Source of the DNA: UBA668 sp041394605
GTDB lineage: Bacteria > Actinomycetota > Acidimicrobiia > Acidimicrobiales > Ilumatobacteraceae
DNA: 64,000 nt
Reading direction: 5' to 3'
Assembly: GCA_041394605.1 (NCBI GenBank)
Contig: JAWKHX010000013.1
Coordinates: 1 to 64,000, forward strand
Positions within the stretch are counted from its first letter, which is position 1, and each line of letters starts with the position of its first letter. The position numbers and the translations under genes are program-made. Under the pieces are notes generated by a model, which saw only the letters and a list, made by a program, of their open reading frames with translations, did not search any database and was not told where the DNA came from. Below, piece by piece: positions 16,580 to 25,436 of this stretch.

Positions 16580-19500
16580 TGGAAGTGTGGCTGTCGGTCG
16601 AGTCCCCGGTGGGCGAGGCGTCAGACGTCTGTGTCGAGTTCTCCGAGAGCAGCACCGTGGCCGAGCTGGCGACGGCGCTGGCCCCGGAGCACGGGACCGG
16701 GCCGCTCCATCTGTATCGGCTCAGTCGTCCGCTGTCCCCCACCACGCGTCTGGTGGATGTCAACCTCCATCATGGCGACCGGATCGCGATCGGTCCGCCG
16801 AGGTCCGCGCAGTGGATGCCGCAGATCGGGCCGGGAACACCGCTGGTGGTGATGAACGTTCGCGGCGGCCCTTCCAACGGCTCTCGGGCAATGCTGGCGG
16901 CGGGCACCCACCTCGTCGGTCGTGGGCAGCAATGCCACGTCCAGGTTCCGGACGATGCGTTGTCGCGTGAGCACTTCGTGTTCGAGGTGCGCAATGAGCA
17001 GATGAAGGGCATCCGCGTCACCGTCAGCGACGTCGGGTCGAGCAACGGCGTGTTCGTTGACGGCAAGCGGATCACCGAGAACCGATCGGTCGGTCCCACC
17101 ACCGTGATCGAGGCCGGCCACTCGCTCTTCTCCATCTCGGCCCTCGACTACGTCGACAGCCGATCGACGGTGAAGGTGGTCAACGGTCAGATCCCCTTCA
17201 ATCGCCCGCCGCGGATGCGGCCGAAGAGCGCCGAACGAATCTTCCGGCTGGACGCCCCTCCGGACCCACCGGAACCACGTCGGCTCTCGGCGGCGGCGAT
17301 GGTCGGCCCGCTGTTGCTCGGTCTGCCGATGCTGGCCTTCGGCCTCTTCGGCGGGAACACGACGAACACGGCGCTCGTCGGTCTCGGGGCCGCCTCGATC
17401 GTCGGTTCACTCGCGATGGCGGTGTTCTCCTGGTTCGAGGACCGGCGGACCGGCAAGGGCGGGTTCGCCGCCGGGCGCACCGAGTTCCGCAACGAATTGA
17501 AGGAGGTCCTGCGCAAAGTGGCTGCGGCCGGAGCCGAGGAGATCGGCGAACGCCGTCGAATGGGACCTGACGCGGCGGCGCTCATCGAGCGCGCCCGCAC
17601 CGTCGACCCCTCGCTCTGGGAACGCAGACCTGACGACCCGGACTACCTGCATGTGTCGGTGGGGTGGGGCGACCAGCTCTCGGCGGCTGTCGTGGAGCTC
17701 GGCGACGGCGGCGACGAGCAGCTTCGTACCGAGGCGCTGACCGCGATCGACTCGGCGCGCGTCCTGTCGAGCGTTCCGATCGTCGTGGACATCGGACGGT
17801 TCGGAGTGGTGGGCCTCAGCGGGCCGGCCGACGCCGTTGATGCCTCGGCTCGGTGGATCGTCGCCCAGCTGGCGACATTGCAGAGCCCGCGCGACCTGGT
17901 GATCGCGGGCGCAGTCGCCACCGACGATGCGTCCTCGTGGTCGTTTCTGACGTGGTTGCCACACCTCCGTTCTGACGGCTCGCCCATTGAGGGGTCGCAC
18001 CTCGCCGTCGGCGAGGCTGCGAGCTCGAGCCTGTTCGAGGCTGTCAACTCCATCATCAGGACACGTCGCGAGCAACGTGGCACACAGCTCAACGACGCCC
18101 GAAAGCCCCTCCCGTCGATCGTCCTCCTCGTCAGCGAGCGGCTCCGGGTTCCGAGAGCCTCCGTCACGCGGATCCTCGAGGAGGGTCCGGGTGTCGGCGT
18201 CTACGTCGTGTGGCTCGGCAGCCGGCCCGACGCCCTGCCCGGTGAGTGCGGTGTGATCGTTGAGGTGAAGTCGCTGCCGCCAACGGTCACCGTCGCGATG
18301 CCGAATCTCGGCAGCGAGGTGCCACCTGGTGCGCTGGACCAGCTGAGCGCACCGATGGCCGCCGAGCTGGCGCTGCTGCTCGCGCCACTGCGTGACGTCA
18401 CCGCAGGCGGCGCGCGTGGCCAGGTGCCGCGCGTGGTGAGCCTGCCGGAGCTGCTCGGACTGTCCGAGGCGACACCCGAGGCCGTCGTGCGGATGTGGCA
18501 GGCCCAACCATTCGGGGTCCGTGCGCCCATCGGCGTCTCGGCCGGCGGCCCCTTCGAGATCGACATGCGACACGACGGCCCACACGCGCTCGTGGGAGGC
18601 ACCACGGGTGCCGGAAAGAGCGAGCTGCTGCAGACCATCGTGGCATCGCTGGCCGCGAATCACCCGCCGGACCGCCTGACGTTCCTGCTGGTCGACTACA
18701 AGGGCGGAGCAGCCTTCAAGGATGCCGTGCTGCTGCCGCACACGGTCGGGTTCGTCACGGATCTCGATGGCCACCTGGTGCATCGTGCGCTGGTGTCACT
18801 GAACGCAGAGCTGCGCTATCGCGAGCATCTGATGCGTCAGTTCGGGGTCAAGGACCTCATCGAGATGGAGCGCAGGTTCCCGGACCATGCACCGCCGAGC
18901 CTGCTGCTCGTCGTCGATGAGTTCGCCTCGCTCGCCAAGGAGTTGCCCGAGTTCGTCGACGGGGTCGTCAACGTCGCGCAGCGTGGGCGCGCGCTGGGCA
19001 TTCACATGATCCTCGCCACCCAGCGGCCTGCCGGATCGATCAACGACAACATCAGGGCCAACACCAACCTCAGAATCGCGCTGCGGTTCAACGATGAGGC
19101 GGACAGCCAGGATGTCATCGGCCAGCGCGACGCGGCGATGTTGCCGCGAACCCTCAAGGGGCGTGCCTTCGCGCGGCTCGGTCAGGGGGAGCTCACCGAG
19201 CTGCAAGTGGCATACGCCGGTGGCCACTCGTTCAGCTCGACCGAGTCGATCGCGACGCCACTTCGGGTCTTCCCGATCCGCTTCGGTGAGGTCGTTCGCC
19301 CGCCCTCGACTGCCGGCGACGAGGATCTCGGCGAGACGGACCTCCAGATGCTCGTGTCGGCGGTGACCGATGCCGCCCGACTTCGCAACATCCCCGCGCA
19401 GCGCCCTCCGTGGATGCCCGCCCTGCCGTCGGAACTGCCGTTGGCGGACGTGCCGGCTGCGGGCGCGGACATGGCGGTTCTCGGTATGGCGGACCTCCCG

Positions 19501-20943
19501 GACGAGCAGGCGCAGCGGCCGAGCCTGTGGGATCTGGATGCCGACGGCAACCTTCTGGTGTTCGGCGCCAGCGGGACGGGAAAGACCACGTTGCTGCGGA
19601 CCATCGCCCTCGACCTCGCTCAACGGCACACGCCGGGCGACATGCGCCTCTATGCCCTCGACTTCGCGACTCGCGGCCTGGCGCCGTTGGCATCCCTTCC
19701 ACACGTGGGGTCGGTGATCTCCGGCGACGACGTCGAGCGGGTGCAGCGGCTGATCGTGATGATGGAGCGCGAGGTGGCCAGCCGGAAGAACGCATTCGCC
19801 GGTGCCGCCGTGGCGAGCCTCGGTGAGTACCGGCGAGCCGGGAAGCGGCTGCCGCGAATCGTCATCCTCCTCGACGGATACGGCGCGTTCACCTCGATCT
19901 TCGAGAAGATCGACTTCGGCGAGTGGATCGAGCGACTCACCCGTCTGGTCGGCGAAGGGCGTCCGGTGGGGATCCACTGGGTGTTGACGGCTGATCGGCG
20001 CGCAGCCGTCGGCCTCACGCTGCTCACCACCGTTGGCTCGAGGGTCATCCTGCGGATGGCCGACGAGGACGAGTACTCGTCGCTGGGCCTGGACGCGCGC
20101 GTCGCCAGAGGCGCCGATCTGCCCGCGGGCCGCTGCTTCGTGGGCGCGACCACGGAGGTGCAGCTCGCGCTGCCCGGCCCGTCCGCCGCCGGCGAGGCGC
20201 AGGTCGCATGCATCGAGGCCGAGGGTGCCCGCCTCCGTTCGGTCTTTCCATCTGCACAGGTTCCCGCGGTGGGCAGCCTCCCGGCCTCCGTCGCGTATGC
20301 CGACCTCGTCCAGCCGGATGCAGGGTGCGCGGCGGTCGGCATCGGCCAGAGCGATCTGGCGACGGTCTGGGTCCGGCTGGCTGATGGCGACCTTCTGGTG
20401 GCCGGCCCCAACCGGAGTGGTCGCAGCGCAGCGCTCGCCACACTGGCGCGCTCGATTGCGTTCACGACACCGAACGCGGAGCTGTTCGCACTGACGCCGC
20501 GACGCTCACCACTCAACGACCTGGCGCTGTGGGCCGGTTCCGCAACGAGTGCGGACTCCGCTGCCGAGCTTCTTGCCGATTTGGCGGAGCGGATGGCGGA
20601 GCGCGATGGCTCCGAGCCTCCGATCGTCATCGTGGTGGACGACGGGAACGAACTGACGGACACGGCAGCAGACGGTCATCTGGAGCGGCTCCTGCGACGG
20701 GGGCGCGATGCAGCCATCCATGTCGTCGCGGCCGCAGAGTCTGCCGGCGCGCTGCGCACCTACGGGGGGTGGATCCCGCAGATCCGCCGGGACCGCCGTG
20801 CGCTGCTCCTCAACCCGGACGCCGACATCGACGGGGACCTCGTGGGTGTCCGGTTGCCGCGACGGGCCGGCGGTGGGATGCCACCCGGTCGTGGCTACCT
20901 CTGCCTCGACGGCCGCATCGAGCTCGTCCAGGTCGGGCTCTGA
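16579..20943 (+). CDS. Type VII secretion FtsK/SpoIIIE ATPase with N-terminal Ubl and FHA domains (EssC/EccC-like)
   Basis: The 1454-residue protein begins with a ubiquitin-like (YukD/EccD-N-like) domain (~1-75). An FHA domain (~105-190) carries GR, SREH and GSSNG motifs for phospho-Thr binding. Two TM helices lie at ~238-285, followed by three FtsK-type ATPase modules. Module 1 is canonical (GGTTGAGKS at 673, Walker B LLLVVDEFAS at 775). Module 2 has GASGTGKT at 996 but LLDGYG where DE is expected. Module 3 has GPNRSGRS near 1276 with Arg replacing the Walker Lys. The length and FHA placement match Firmicutes EssC more than two-subunit mycobacterial EccC, while the Ubl fusion is unusual. It should power export of the island's WXG proteins. 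Confidence 0.88.
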   Translation: MEVWLSVESPVGEASDVCVEFSESSTVAELATALAPEHGTGPLHLYRLSRPLSPTTRLVDVNLHHGDRIAIGPPRSAQWMPQIGPGTPLVVMNVRGGPSNGSRAMLAAGTHLVGRGQQCHVQVPDDALSREHFVFEVRNEQMKGIRVTVSDVGSSNGVFVDGKRITENRSVGPTTVIEAGHSLFSISALDYVDSRSTVKVVNGQIPFNRPPRMRPKSAERIFRLDAPPDPPEPRRLSAAAMVGPLLLGLPMLAFGLFGGNTTNTALVGLGAASIVGSLAMAVFSWFEDRRTGKGGFAAGRTEFRNELKEVLRKVAAAGAEEIGERRRMGPDAAALIERARTVDPSLWERRPDDPDYLHVSVGWGDQLSAAVVELGDGGDEQLRTEALTAIDSARVLSSVPIVVDIGRFGVVGLSGPADAVDASARWIVAQLATLQSPRDLVIAGAVATDDASSWSFLTWLPHLRSDGSPIEGSHLAVGEAASSSLFEAVNSIIRTRREQRGTQLNDARKPLPSIVLLVSERLRVPRASVTRILEEGPGVGVYVVWLGSRPDALPGECGVIVEVKSLPPTVTVAMPNLGSEVPPGALDQLSAPMAAELALLLAPLRDVTAGGARGQVPRVVSLPELLGLSEATPEAVVRMWQAQPFGVRAPIGVSAGGPFEIDMRHDGPHALVGGTTGAGKSELLQTIVASLAANHPPDRLTFLLVDYKGGAAFKDAVLLPHTVGFVTDLDGHLVHRALVSLNAELRYREHLMRQFGVKDLIEMERRFPDHAPPSLLLVVDEFASLAKELPEFVDGVVNVAQRGRALGIHMILATQRPAGSINDNIRANTNLRIALRFNDEADSQDVIGQRDAAMLPRTLKGRAFARLGQGELTELQVAYAGGHSFSSTESIATPLRVFPIRFGEVVRPPSTAGDEDLGETDLQMLVSAVTDAARLRNIPAQRPPWMPALPSELPLADVPAAGADMAVLGMADLPDEQAQRPSLWDLDADGNLLVFGASGTGKTTLLRTIALDLAQRHTPGDMRLYALDFATRGLAPLASLPHVGSVISGDDVERVQRLIVMMEREVASRKNAFAGAAVASLGEYRRAGKRLPRIVILLDGYGAFTSIFEKIDFGEWIERLTRLVGEGRPVGIHWVLTADRRAAVGLTLLTTVGSRVILRMADEDEYSSLGLDARVARGADLPAGRCFVGATTEVQLALPGPSAAGEAQVACIEAEGARLRSVFPSAQVPAVGSLPASVAYADLVQPDAGCAAVGIGQSDLATVWVRLADGDLLVAGPNRSGRSAALATLARSIAFTTPNAELFALTPRRSPLNDLALWAGSATSADSAAELLADLAERMAERDGSEPPIVIVVDDGNELTDTAADGHLERLLRRGRDAAIHVVAAAESAGALRTYGGWIPQIRRDRRALLLNPDADIDGDLVGVRLPRRAGGGMPPGRGYLCLDGRIELVQVGL

Positions 20944-20952
20944 CGACGACGG

Positions 20953-21531
20953 TCAGCCGGTCGCTGCCACGGCTCGCCATGCTCCGGCGGCGGGCTCGTA
21001 GCGCTCCTGCGTCACCTCGGCATCGTCACCGACGCGCGAGACGTTGGTGATGACCACGGTGGTGATCAGAGGATGGGCTGCCGCGCCATCTGCGGCCTCG
21101 AGGCCCAATGAAGCGTTGACGACATCTCGCCACGTACCGGGGTGCACGGACACGACCACGATCCCCTCGCTGCCCGGTTCCTCCACGAGGACCGTGCCGT
21201 CGTCCAACTGGAACAACGTCGTCCTCCACCACCCACTCGCGGTCTCCATGTCCACCTGCGCCGAGCCGTTGTTCTGCACCGTGGCGGCGAGGAGCCGCGC
21301 GTGGGGGGGAAGGATCGCCACCTGCGCGCCGTCGGCGTGGAGGATGTGTCGGGCCAACAGGGTGCGCGCCGCCTGGCTCCGCGCTGCCGCTGTGAGGGGC
21401 ACCTCACGCACCCCCGGCAAGGCCTCCAGGTCGAAGTAGGAGGCGACGACGGCCAGTTCCTCCACGGTGTACTGCATCGTCAAGGTCGCGTCGCCGGGAG
21501 AGGTCGCCGGGTGGTCAGCGGGTTCAGTCAT
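20953..21531 (-). CDS. Possible EspG-like secretion chaperone (192 aa)
   Basis: This soluble 192-residue protein has an N-terminal helix-rich part (YTVEELAVVASYFDLEALPGV), a middle segment 'AARSQAARTLLARHIL', and C-terminal strands such as GIVVVSVHPGTW. The order loosely resembles EspG family chaperones, which bind PE/PPE-type substrates, but this assignment is weak. Its ATG at 21531 overlaps the stop of the 538-residue protein by 8 bases, so it is the third gene of the WXG100 operon. Such coupling fits a chaperone or immunity partner of that protein. Confidence 0.5.
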   Translation of the reverse strand: MTEPADHPATSPGDATLTMQYTVEELAVVASYFDLEALPGVREVPLTAAARSQAARTLLARHILHADGAQVAILPPHARLLAATVQNNGSAQVDMETASGWWRTTLFQLDDGTVLVEEPGSEGIVVVSVHPGTWRDVVNASLGLEAADGAAAHPLITTVVITNVSRVGDDAEVTQERYEPAAGAWRAVAATG

Positions 21532-23140
21532 CGTCGGGTCCCTGGTAGTAGTAATCGGAGTCGAGGTCGTCGGGGGTTTCCTCGAAGTCGGCGAAGTCGT
21601 CGTCCCGCCGCCGACGACGGCTGACGAGCGCGCCACCTGCACCGGTCACCGTGGCGGTGCCAAGGGCGGCGACCCCTGGGCCGAAGCCACTGCGGTTCGG
21701 GTGACGTTCGTGCCGGGCCGTCAGCTCCGCGCCCTTGGCGGCCTCGACGGCGCGAGCGATGCGCCGGTGCTCGTGTTCCCGCCGGTGTTCCATGAGCTCA
21801 TATGCGGTCGGCTTCGGATCGCACGCCGTGGTCTCGTCGGTCGCTGTCCCGCCGTCGTCCTCCGACTCCGCGTCGATGGCCCCCTCGTCGGGAACCGTGC
21901 CGCCTCCACCGCTCCCTGCGATGACGCCTCCACCTCCGATGACGACGGGCAGGACGCCGCCGCCCCCACCGCCGGATGGAAGGTGGCCACTGCCCTCGCC
22001 CGCCCCCGGATCATCGTCCGAGACGGTGCCGTCGTGGCCCGAGGTGCCCTCATCGTCACCCACGGTCTCCCCCTGCGAGCCGTCGTCGCCTCGGCCTTCC
22101 TCGGCAGCATCGAGATGCGGGTCGCCATGGGTGGCCCCGCCATCATCGGATCGCAGCCAGACGATGGAGTCCACGGCTGCCACGAACTCGGTGACCGCGG
22201 CACGGAAGGTCTCCTCCGAGCCGAGCAGCATCATCCGCTCCACCGGAACCCATGTGAACACTGGCTCGACGACCAGCATCTCGACGGCGTTGCGGAATGC
22301 ACGGATGAGGTCGTCGAGCGTCTGACCGGCGGCGACCCTCAGGACGGGCGCTGCGGGCAGCGGCTCGAACCGCCAACCTGGGATCGGCACCGGGCCACTG
22401 ATCGTGCCGGTGGGGAAGAGGTCCTCGATCGACATCCGCGACGAGAGCAGCGTCGACTGGCGGACCAGGCGGGCCGCTTGGCGCTCGAACTTCGGCGGCA
22501 ATTGGTGCCGGGTTCGGTCCAACGATCCATGCAGGTGGTGCGACATGTCGGACGGGATCGTGTGCAGTTGCCGTTGGAGCCCTGCTTGGTGATCCTGAAG
22601 GCCCTTGGAGATGCGCATCAGTGTGCTGGCGGTTGCCCTGACGGATGCCACGTTGAACTGGACGCGCTGGGCCGTGACGGCAGGCACGTCGTCATGGTCG
22701 TCGCCCTCGGTCTCGCCCGCCGGCTGCAGCTCGGCGGCCACTTGGTCGGCAGGGAAGTACGCGTGCTCCCAGGCAACCTCGTTCTGGCGGAACTGCTCCA
22801 GTTCGGAGCCGAGCTCCACGGAGGCAGAGATCGCCAGCTGGTTGGTGATCTGGTGATGGAGCGCAGCAGCGCGGGTATCGACGTCGCGCAGCCGGTTGGC
22901 CTCCTTGCGCGTGTACCGCGAGAGGTCATGGAGGAAGCGAGCGTTGCTGGCCATCGCCGACGCGGTGAGCTTCGCCGTGTGTCGGACGCGCGCGGCGACC
23001 GGTGCGGTGAAGTCCATCGCAGTCGTCTGCTGCTCGAGTTCCTTGCACTGGCCGCTCAGGACTGCCGCCCGGTCGGCCAGCCAGCGCGAGACCGACTCCA
23101 GCCAGGCGATGGTGTGGGCGTGCTTGTTGGCGGTTGACAT
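21524..23140 (-). CDS. Large T7SS substrate-like protein (538 aa), acidic/Gly-rich C-terminal half
   Basis: Residues 1-~215 are helical with many Gln/Ala/His and no signal peptide, compatible with a WXG/LXG-like export domain. A conserved-looking region (~235-315, 'ISGPVPIPGWRFEPLP', 'VEPVFTWVPVERMMLLGS') follows. Then come a low-complexity acidic Asp/Gly stretch, a Gly-rich linker (SGGGGGGVLPVVIGGGG), a basic helix and an Arg cluster before an acidic Tyr-containing tail (DYYYQGPDDD). It lies directly after the WXG100 gene, so it is the likely co-secreted partner or a structural component. No enzymatic motif was recognised. Confidence 0.6.
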   Translation of the reverse strand: MSTANKHAHTIAWLESVSRWLADRAAVLSGQCKELEQQTTAMDFTAPVAARVRHTAKLTASAMASNARFLHDLSRYTRKEANRLRDVDTRAAALHHQITNQLAISASVELGSELEQFRQNEVAWEHAYFPADQVAAELQPAGETEGDDHDDVPAVTAQRVQFNVASVRATASTLMRISKGLQDHQAGLQRQLHTIPSDMSHHLHGSLDRTRHQLPPKFERQAARLVRQSTLLSSRMSIEDLFPTGTISGPVPIPGWRFEPLPAAPVLRVAAGQTLDDLIRAFRNAVEMLVVEPVFTWVPVERMMLLGSEETFRAAVTEFVAAVDSIVWLRSDDGGATHGDPHLDAAEEGRGDDGSQGETVGDDEGTSGHDGTVSDDDPGAGEGSGHLPSGGGGGGVLPVVIGGGGVIAGSGGGGTVPDEGAIDAESEDDGGTATDETTACDPKPTAYELMEHRREHEHRRIARAVEAAKGAELTARHERHPNRSGFGPGVAALGTATVTGAGGALVSRRRRRDDDFADFEETPDDLDSDYYYQGPDDD

Positions 23141-23191
23141 GGGTGCGGAGTCGCCGGTGCCGGAGCGGGCCCAGCACCGGCGACGCGACGG

Positions 23192-23458
23192 TCAGCTGCC
23201 GGCTGCCTGCAGCGCGTCGTGGCGGCGTTGCACCTCGGCGGCCGCCTCGTTCAGCGCATCGGCCAGCTTCTGCAGGGCGGGAGCGAACTCGTTGTTCCAC
23301 GCCTGCTGGAAGCGGTCGGCCGCAGGGCCTTTCCACCACGTGTTGTGCAGCGTGTTGGTGATGGCCGACTTCAACTCGTTGGTCTTCGCCGTGCTCTGGT
23401 CGAAGGTCTTCTTCAGGTTCTGCATCTGGCCGAGTTCGGCGCCGATTTGACCGGACAT
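23192..23458 (-). CDS. WXG100 (ESAT-6/EsxA-like) secreted protein
   Basis: This 88-residue helical-hairpin protein has the signature W42-K43-G44 at the turn (NTWWKGPAADRF), the usual family length and a Gln/Ala/Glu-rich second helix. WXG100 proteins are dimeric substrates of type VII secretion ATPases. GAGGAG lies 7 bases before the ATG. It is the first gene of an operon with the 538- and 192-residue proteins and is divergent from the Crp-family regulator, with a perfect palindromic operator in between. No C-terminal YxxxD/E signal is obvious. Confidence 0.9.
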   Translation of the reverse strand: MSGQIGAELGQMQNLKKTFDQSTAKTNELKSAITNTLHNTWWKGPAADRFQQAWNNEFAPALQKLADALNEAAAEVQRRHDALQAAGS

Positions 23459-23496
23459 GGTGGGTTCTCCTCGTGGATGGTGGGCTCGAAGTGAGC

Positions 23497-23511
23497 GACA
23501 CCGCCAGTGTC
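23497..23511. promoter_or_regulatory. Second inverted repeat GACAC-N5-GTGTC in the WXG100/regulator intergenic region
   Basis: Arms GACAC and GTGTC flank five bases. The repeat lies 39-53 bases upstream of the WXG100 start and near the expected -10 or start point of that promoter. It could be an additional repressor site; its arms have the opposite polarity to the TGTCA-N6-TGACA motif. Confidence 0.35.
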
Positions 23512-23532
23512 ATCCGGGCTCGCACCGGCGTC

Positions 23533-23548
23533 TGTCAGGATCCTGACA
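23533..23548. promoter_or_regulatory. Perfect 16-bp palindrome TGTCAGGATCCTGACA, putative Crp-family operator
   Basis: The site is fully self-complementary and lies between the divergent WXG100 gene (start 23458) and the Crp/Fnr-type regulator (start 23628). Half-site length and N6 spacing match CRP-type operators, with TGTCA instead of the E. coli TGTGA. It probably mediates autoregulation plus control of the WXG100 operon. Confidence 0.7.
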
Positions 23549-23627
23549 TACTGCGCAACTGTGCTCGCGCTCCAGAGCGAGTGCTGGTGATGCAGGGCAG
23601 GATGCCCAGATCGGCGGAGGTGTCGAG

Positions 23628-24290
23628 TTGCACCACTTCGAGGTGGCGATGTCGCTGTGCGACGAACTGGGCGATCGGCTCCTCACTCGCGATCTGCGTC
23701 CTGGCGACTTCGTCCACCTCGAGGGGGATGATGCCGGAACCGTGTCAGTGGTTGCGTCCGGCCAACTCGTCGTCGAGGCGTATCCCTGCGGCGGGGACCT
23801 GCCGGTGCCGATCGGCATCCTCGGACCAGGGTGCCTTGTCGGTGAGGACGGGCTTGGTGGCCCGGCGCGACGCTGCTCGACCGTGAGGACGCTGACTCGA
23901 AGCCGTCTTCTGGTCGCGTTCCGCGACGAGCTGAGCGATGCGATCAGCCGCCGGCCCGAGGTGCGTCGCCACTTCGCAACGCTGCTCGCGTCGCTCCAGC
24001 AGGTGCGGGTGCGCGAGCAACTCGCCAGCTGCGGTCCGCGGGTGGATGTGCGCCTGGCTCGCTGGATGCTCCATTGCGCCGAGGTCTTCGACCCGGTGGG
24101 CTCCGGTCGCCCGATCAGCCTCCGGCAGGAGACGCTGGCCCAGCTCGCCGGCACTCGACGACCGACCGCCAACCGCATGATGCGTGACTTCGAAGCCGCC
24201 GGGCTGCTCCGGCTGATGCGCGGCGGCTTCGTCGTGCCCGATTCGACATCGCTCCTGGGCTGGATCGCCGACAGGTGCGGCGACGCCTGA
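23628..24290 (+). CDS. Crp/Fnr-family transcriptional regulator, likely controller of the secretion island
   Basis: The 220-residue protein has an N-terminal cNMP-binding-type beta domain ('DLRPGDFVHLEGDDAGTV', then GEDGLGGPARRCSTV at the phosphate-cassette position). A dimer helix follows, then a C-terminal winged helix-turn-helix (ISLRQETLAQLAGTRRPTANRMMRDFEAAGL). The effector is unknown; the cassette keeps an Arg but differs from the canonical GELAL sequence. The start is TTG at 23628, chosen because GGAGG lies 8 bases upstream; the next in-frame ATG is seven codons later. A perfect TGTCA-N6-TGACA palindrome lies 80 bases upstream. Confidence 0.85.
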   Translation: MHHFEVAMSLCDELGDRLLTRDLRPGDFVHLEGDDAGTVSVVASGQLVVEAYPCGGDLPVPIGILGPGCLVGEDGLGGPARRCSTVRTLTRSRLLVAFRDELSDAISRRPEVRRHFATLLASLQQVRVREQLASCGPRVDVRLARWMLHCAEVFDPVGSGRPISLRQETLAQLAGTRRPTANRMMRDFEAAGLLRLMRGGFVVPDSTSLLGWIADRCGDA

Positions 24291-24301
24291 AGCGTCCGAC
24301 G

Positions 24302-24786
24302 TCAGCCTCTCAGCCAGGTGACCAGTGCGAAGGCCAGCGCACCTGACGCAAGGGCAGAGAGGATGATGACCCACGGGAAGCGGCGTCGCGGCGTGACCGC
24401 GGCGGGATCCCTGGCTCCTGGCCTGTCGAACGCGATCGCGACCGTCTGGTTGGCTGCGTTCGCCGGCGCCTGCGATGGTGCGACGCGCGGGTAGGCGCTC
24501 GGGTCGGCCGTGGCCGGCGGCAGCGGTGGAGGTGCCGGAGTCGGCGACGAGGTTCCGACAGGTGCAGGCGGCCCCGGAGGGAGGGGGGCAGGGGGAGGAG
24601 TCAGGGACGGCGGAGCGGCGAGGGGCCCGGGCGGTGGCGGCGGTGGCGGCGGGTTGACCTGCGGGCCCGAGGGGTCGGCACTGCCGTGAGCAGAACATCG
24701 GGGTCCATCAACTGGCGCGTCAGCTCGTCGGCTGTGGGCCGCAACGCCGGGTTCACCATCATGCAGCGAGGTGCTGCCGACGGCAC
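24302..24786 (-). pseudogene. Remnant of a membrane Ser/Thr kinase: C-terminal piece, frameshifted
   Basis: One reverse frame (from about 24786) reads CMMVNPALRPTADELTRQL, the typical last helix of a bacterial Ser/Thr kinase domain (subdomain XI). It then loses sense near 24680. The neighbouring frame carries on with 'SADPSGPQVNPPPP', a Pro-rich linker, a TM helix (WVIILSALASGALAFALVTW) and a stop at 24302. Joining the frames near 24680-24690 gives a plausible kinase tail. The catalytic part is missing; the sequence is cut where the gene at 24771 begins. It looks like a decayed or rearranged kinase gene at the island edge. Confidence 0.55.
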
Positions 24787-25433
24787 CTGCGAGCGTCGGC
24801 CGGCGCGACCTGTGGCCGACGGTCCGCAACTGGCTGCTCGTGGCCATGGCCGCGCTGTTGGCCTTCGCCTGGTTCGCCCGCGGACGCGTCGACACGGCTG
24901 AGGAGAGTCGCGGCCGACATGAGGACTGGGTCGAGTACAACGACCACTGGTCGACGTGGTTCGAGCAGTACGGCTTGCCCGCCTACGAGCGGGTGCTGGA
25001 CGGCGGGCAGGTCAGCGGCGACCAACTCACGCTGACCAGTCGCACCTACCCCGAGGGAGATGGCTTGGGTGTGGGAGGCCCGGTTCGGGCGGTCATGGGC
25101 GAGGTGGAAGGGTGGCGCCGGCTCAGCTCGCCGCGCCACGGTGAGGTCCTGGACCTGGTGGAGGAGTGGGACCTCGGCGTGGTCGGTGTGCTCAACGGCA
25201 CCGGCACGAGGGTCGTGGACCCGGAGGGCCTGGCGGCGTTGGACGGGCCCGGCTTCCTGGATCGGCTGCGGGCGGCCGAGCAGGCGGCTCTGCCGGCGAT
25301 GCAGGACGACCTCGACCGAGCAGTGCTGGTCCACCGCCTGTGGCTGGGGGCGATGTACGCCAGCATGGCGCTGGTGGCACTGGGCCCGTTCGGCCTGATC
25401 GCTGCCGGCCGGCGCCTCCGCCCGGAGGAGTGA
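24771..25433 (+). CDS. Two-TM membrane protein of unknown function
   Basis: The 220-residue protein has a TM helix near residues 20-38 (NWLLVAMAALLAFAWFA). An extracytoplasmic domain of ~150 residues ('DHWSTWFEQYGLPAYERVL', 'VEEWDLGVVGVLNGTG') follows, then a second TM (LGAMYASMALVALGPFGLIAAG). The start is a GTG whose first codons overlap, on the other strand, the kinase remnant, so its native N-terminus may have been altered by rearrangement. A piece of its coding sequence is duplicated at 11990-12040. It ends 3 bases from the convergent mmpL-type gene. Confidence 0.55.
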   Translation: MLPTAPASVGRRDLWPTVRNWLLVAMAALLAFAWFARGRVDTAEESRGRHEDWVEYNDHWSTWFEQYGLPAYERVLDGGQVSGDQLTLTSRTYPEGDGLGVGGPVRAVMGEVEGWRRLSSPRHGEVLDLVEEWDLGVVGVLNGTGTRVVDPEGLAALDGPGFLDRLRAAEQAALPAMQDDLDRAVLVHRLWLGAMYASMALVALGPFGLIAAGRRLRPEE

Positions 25434-25436
25434 ACG

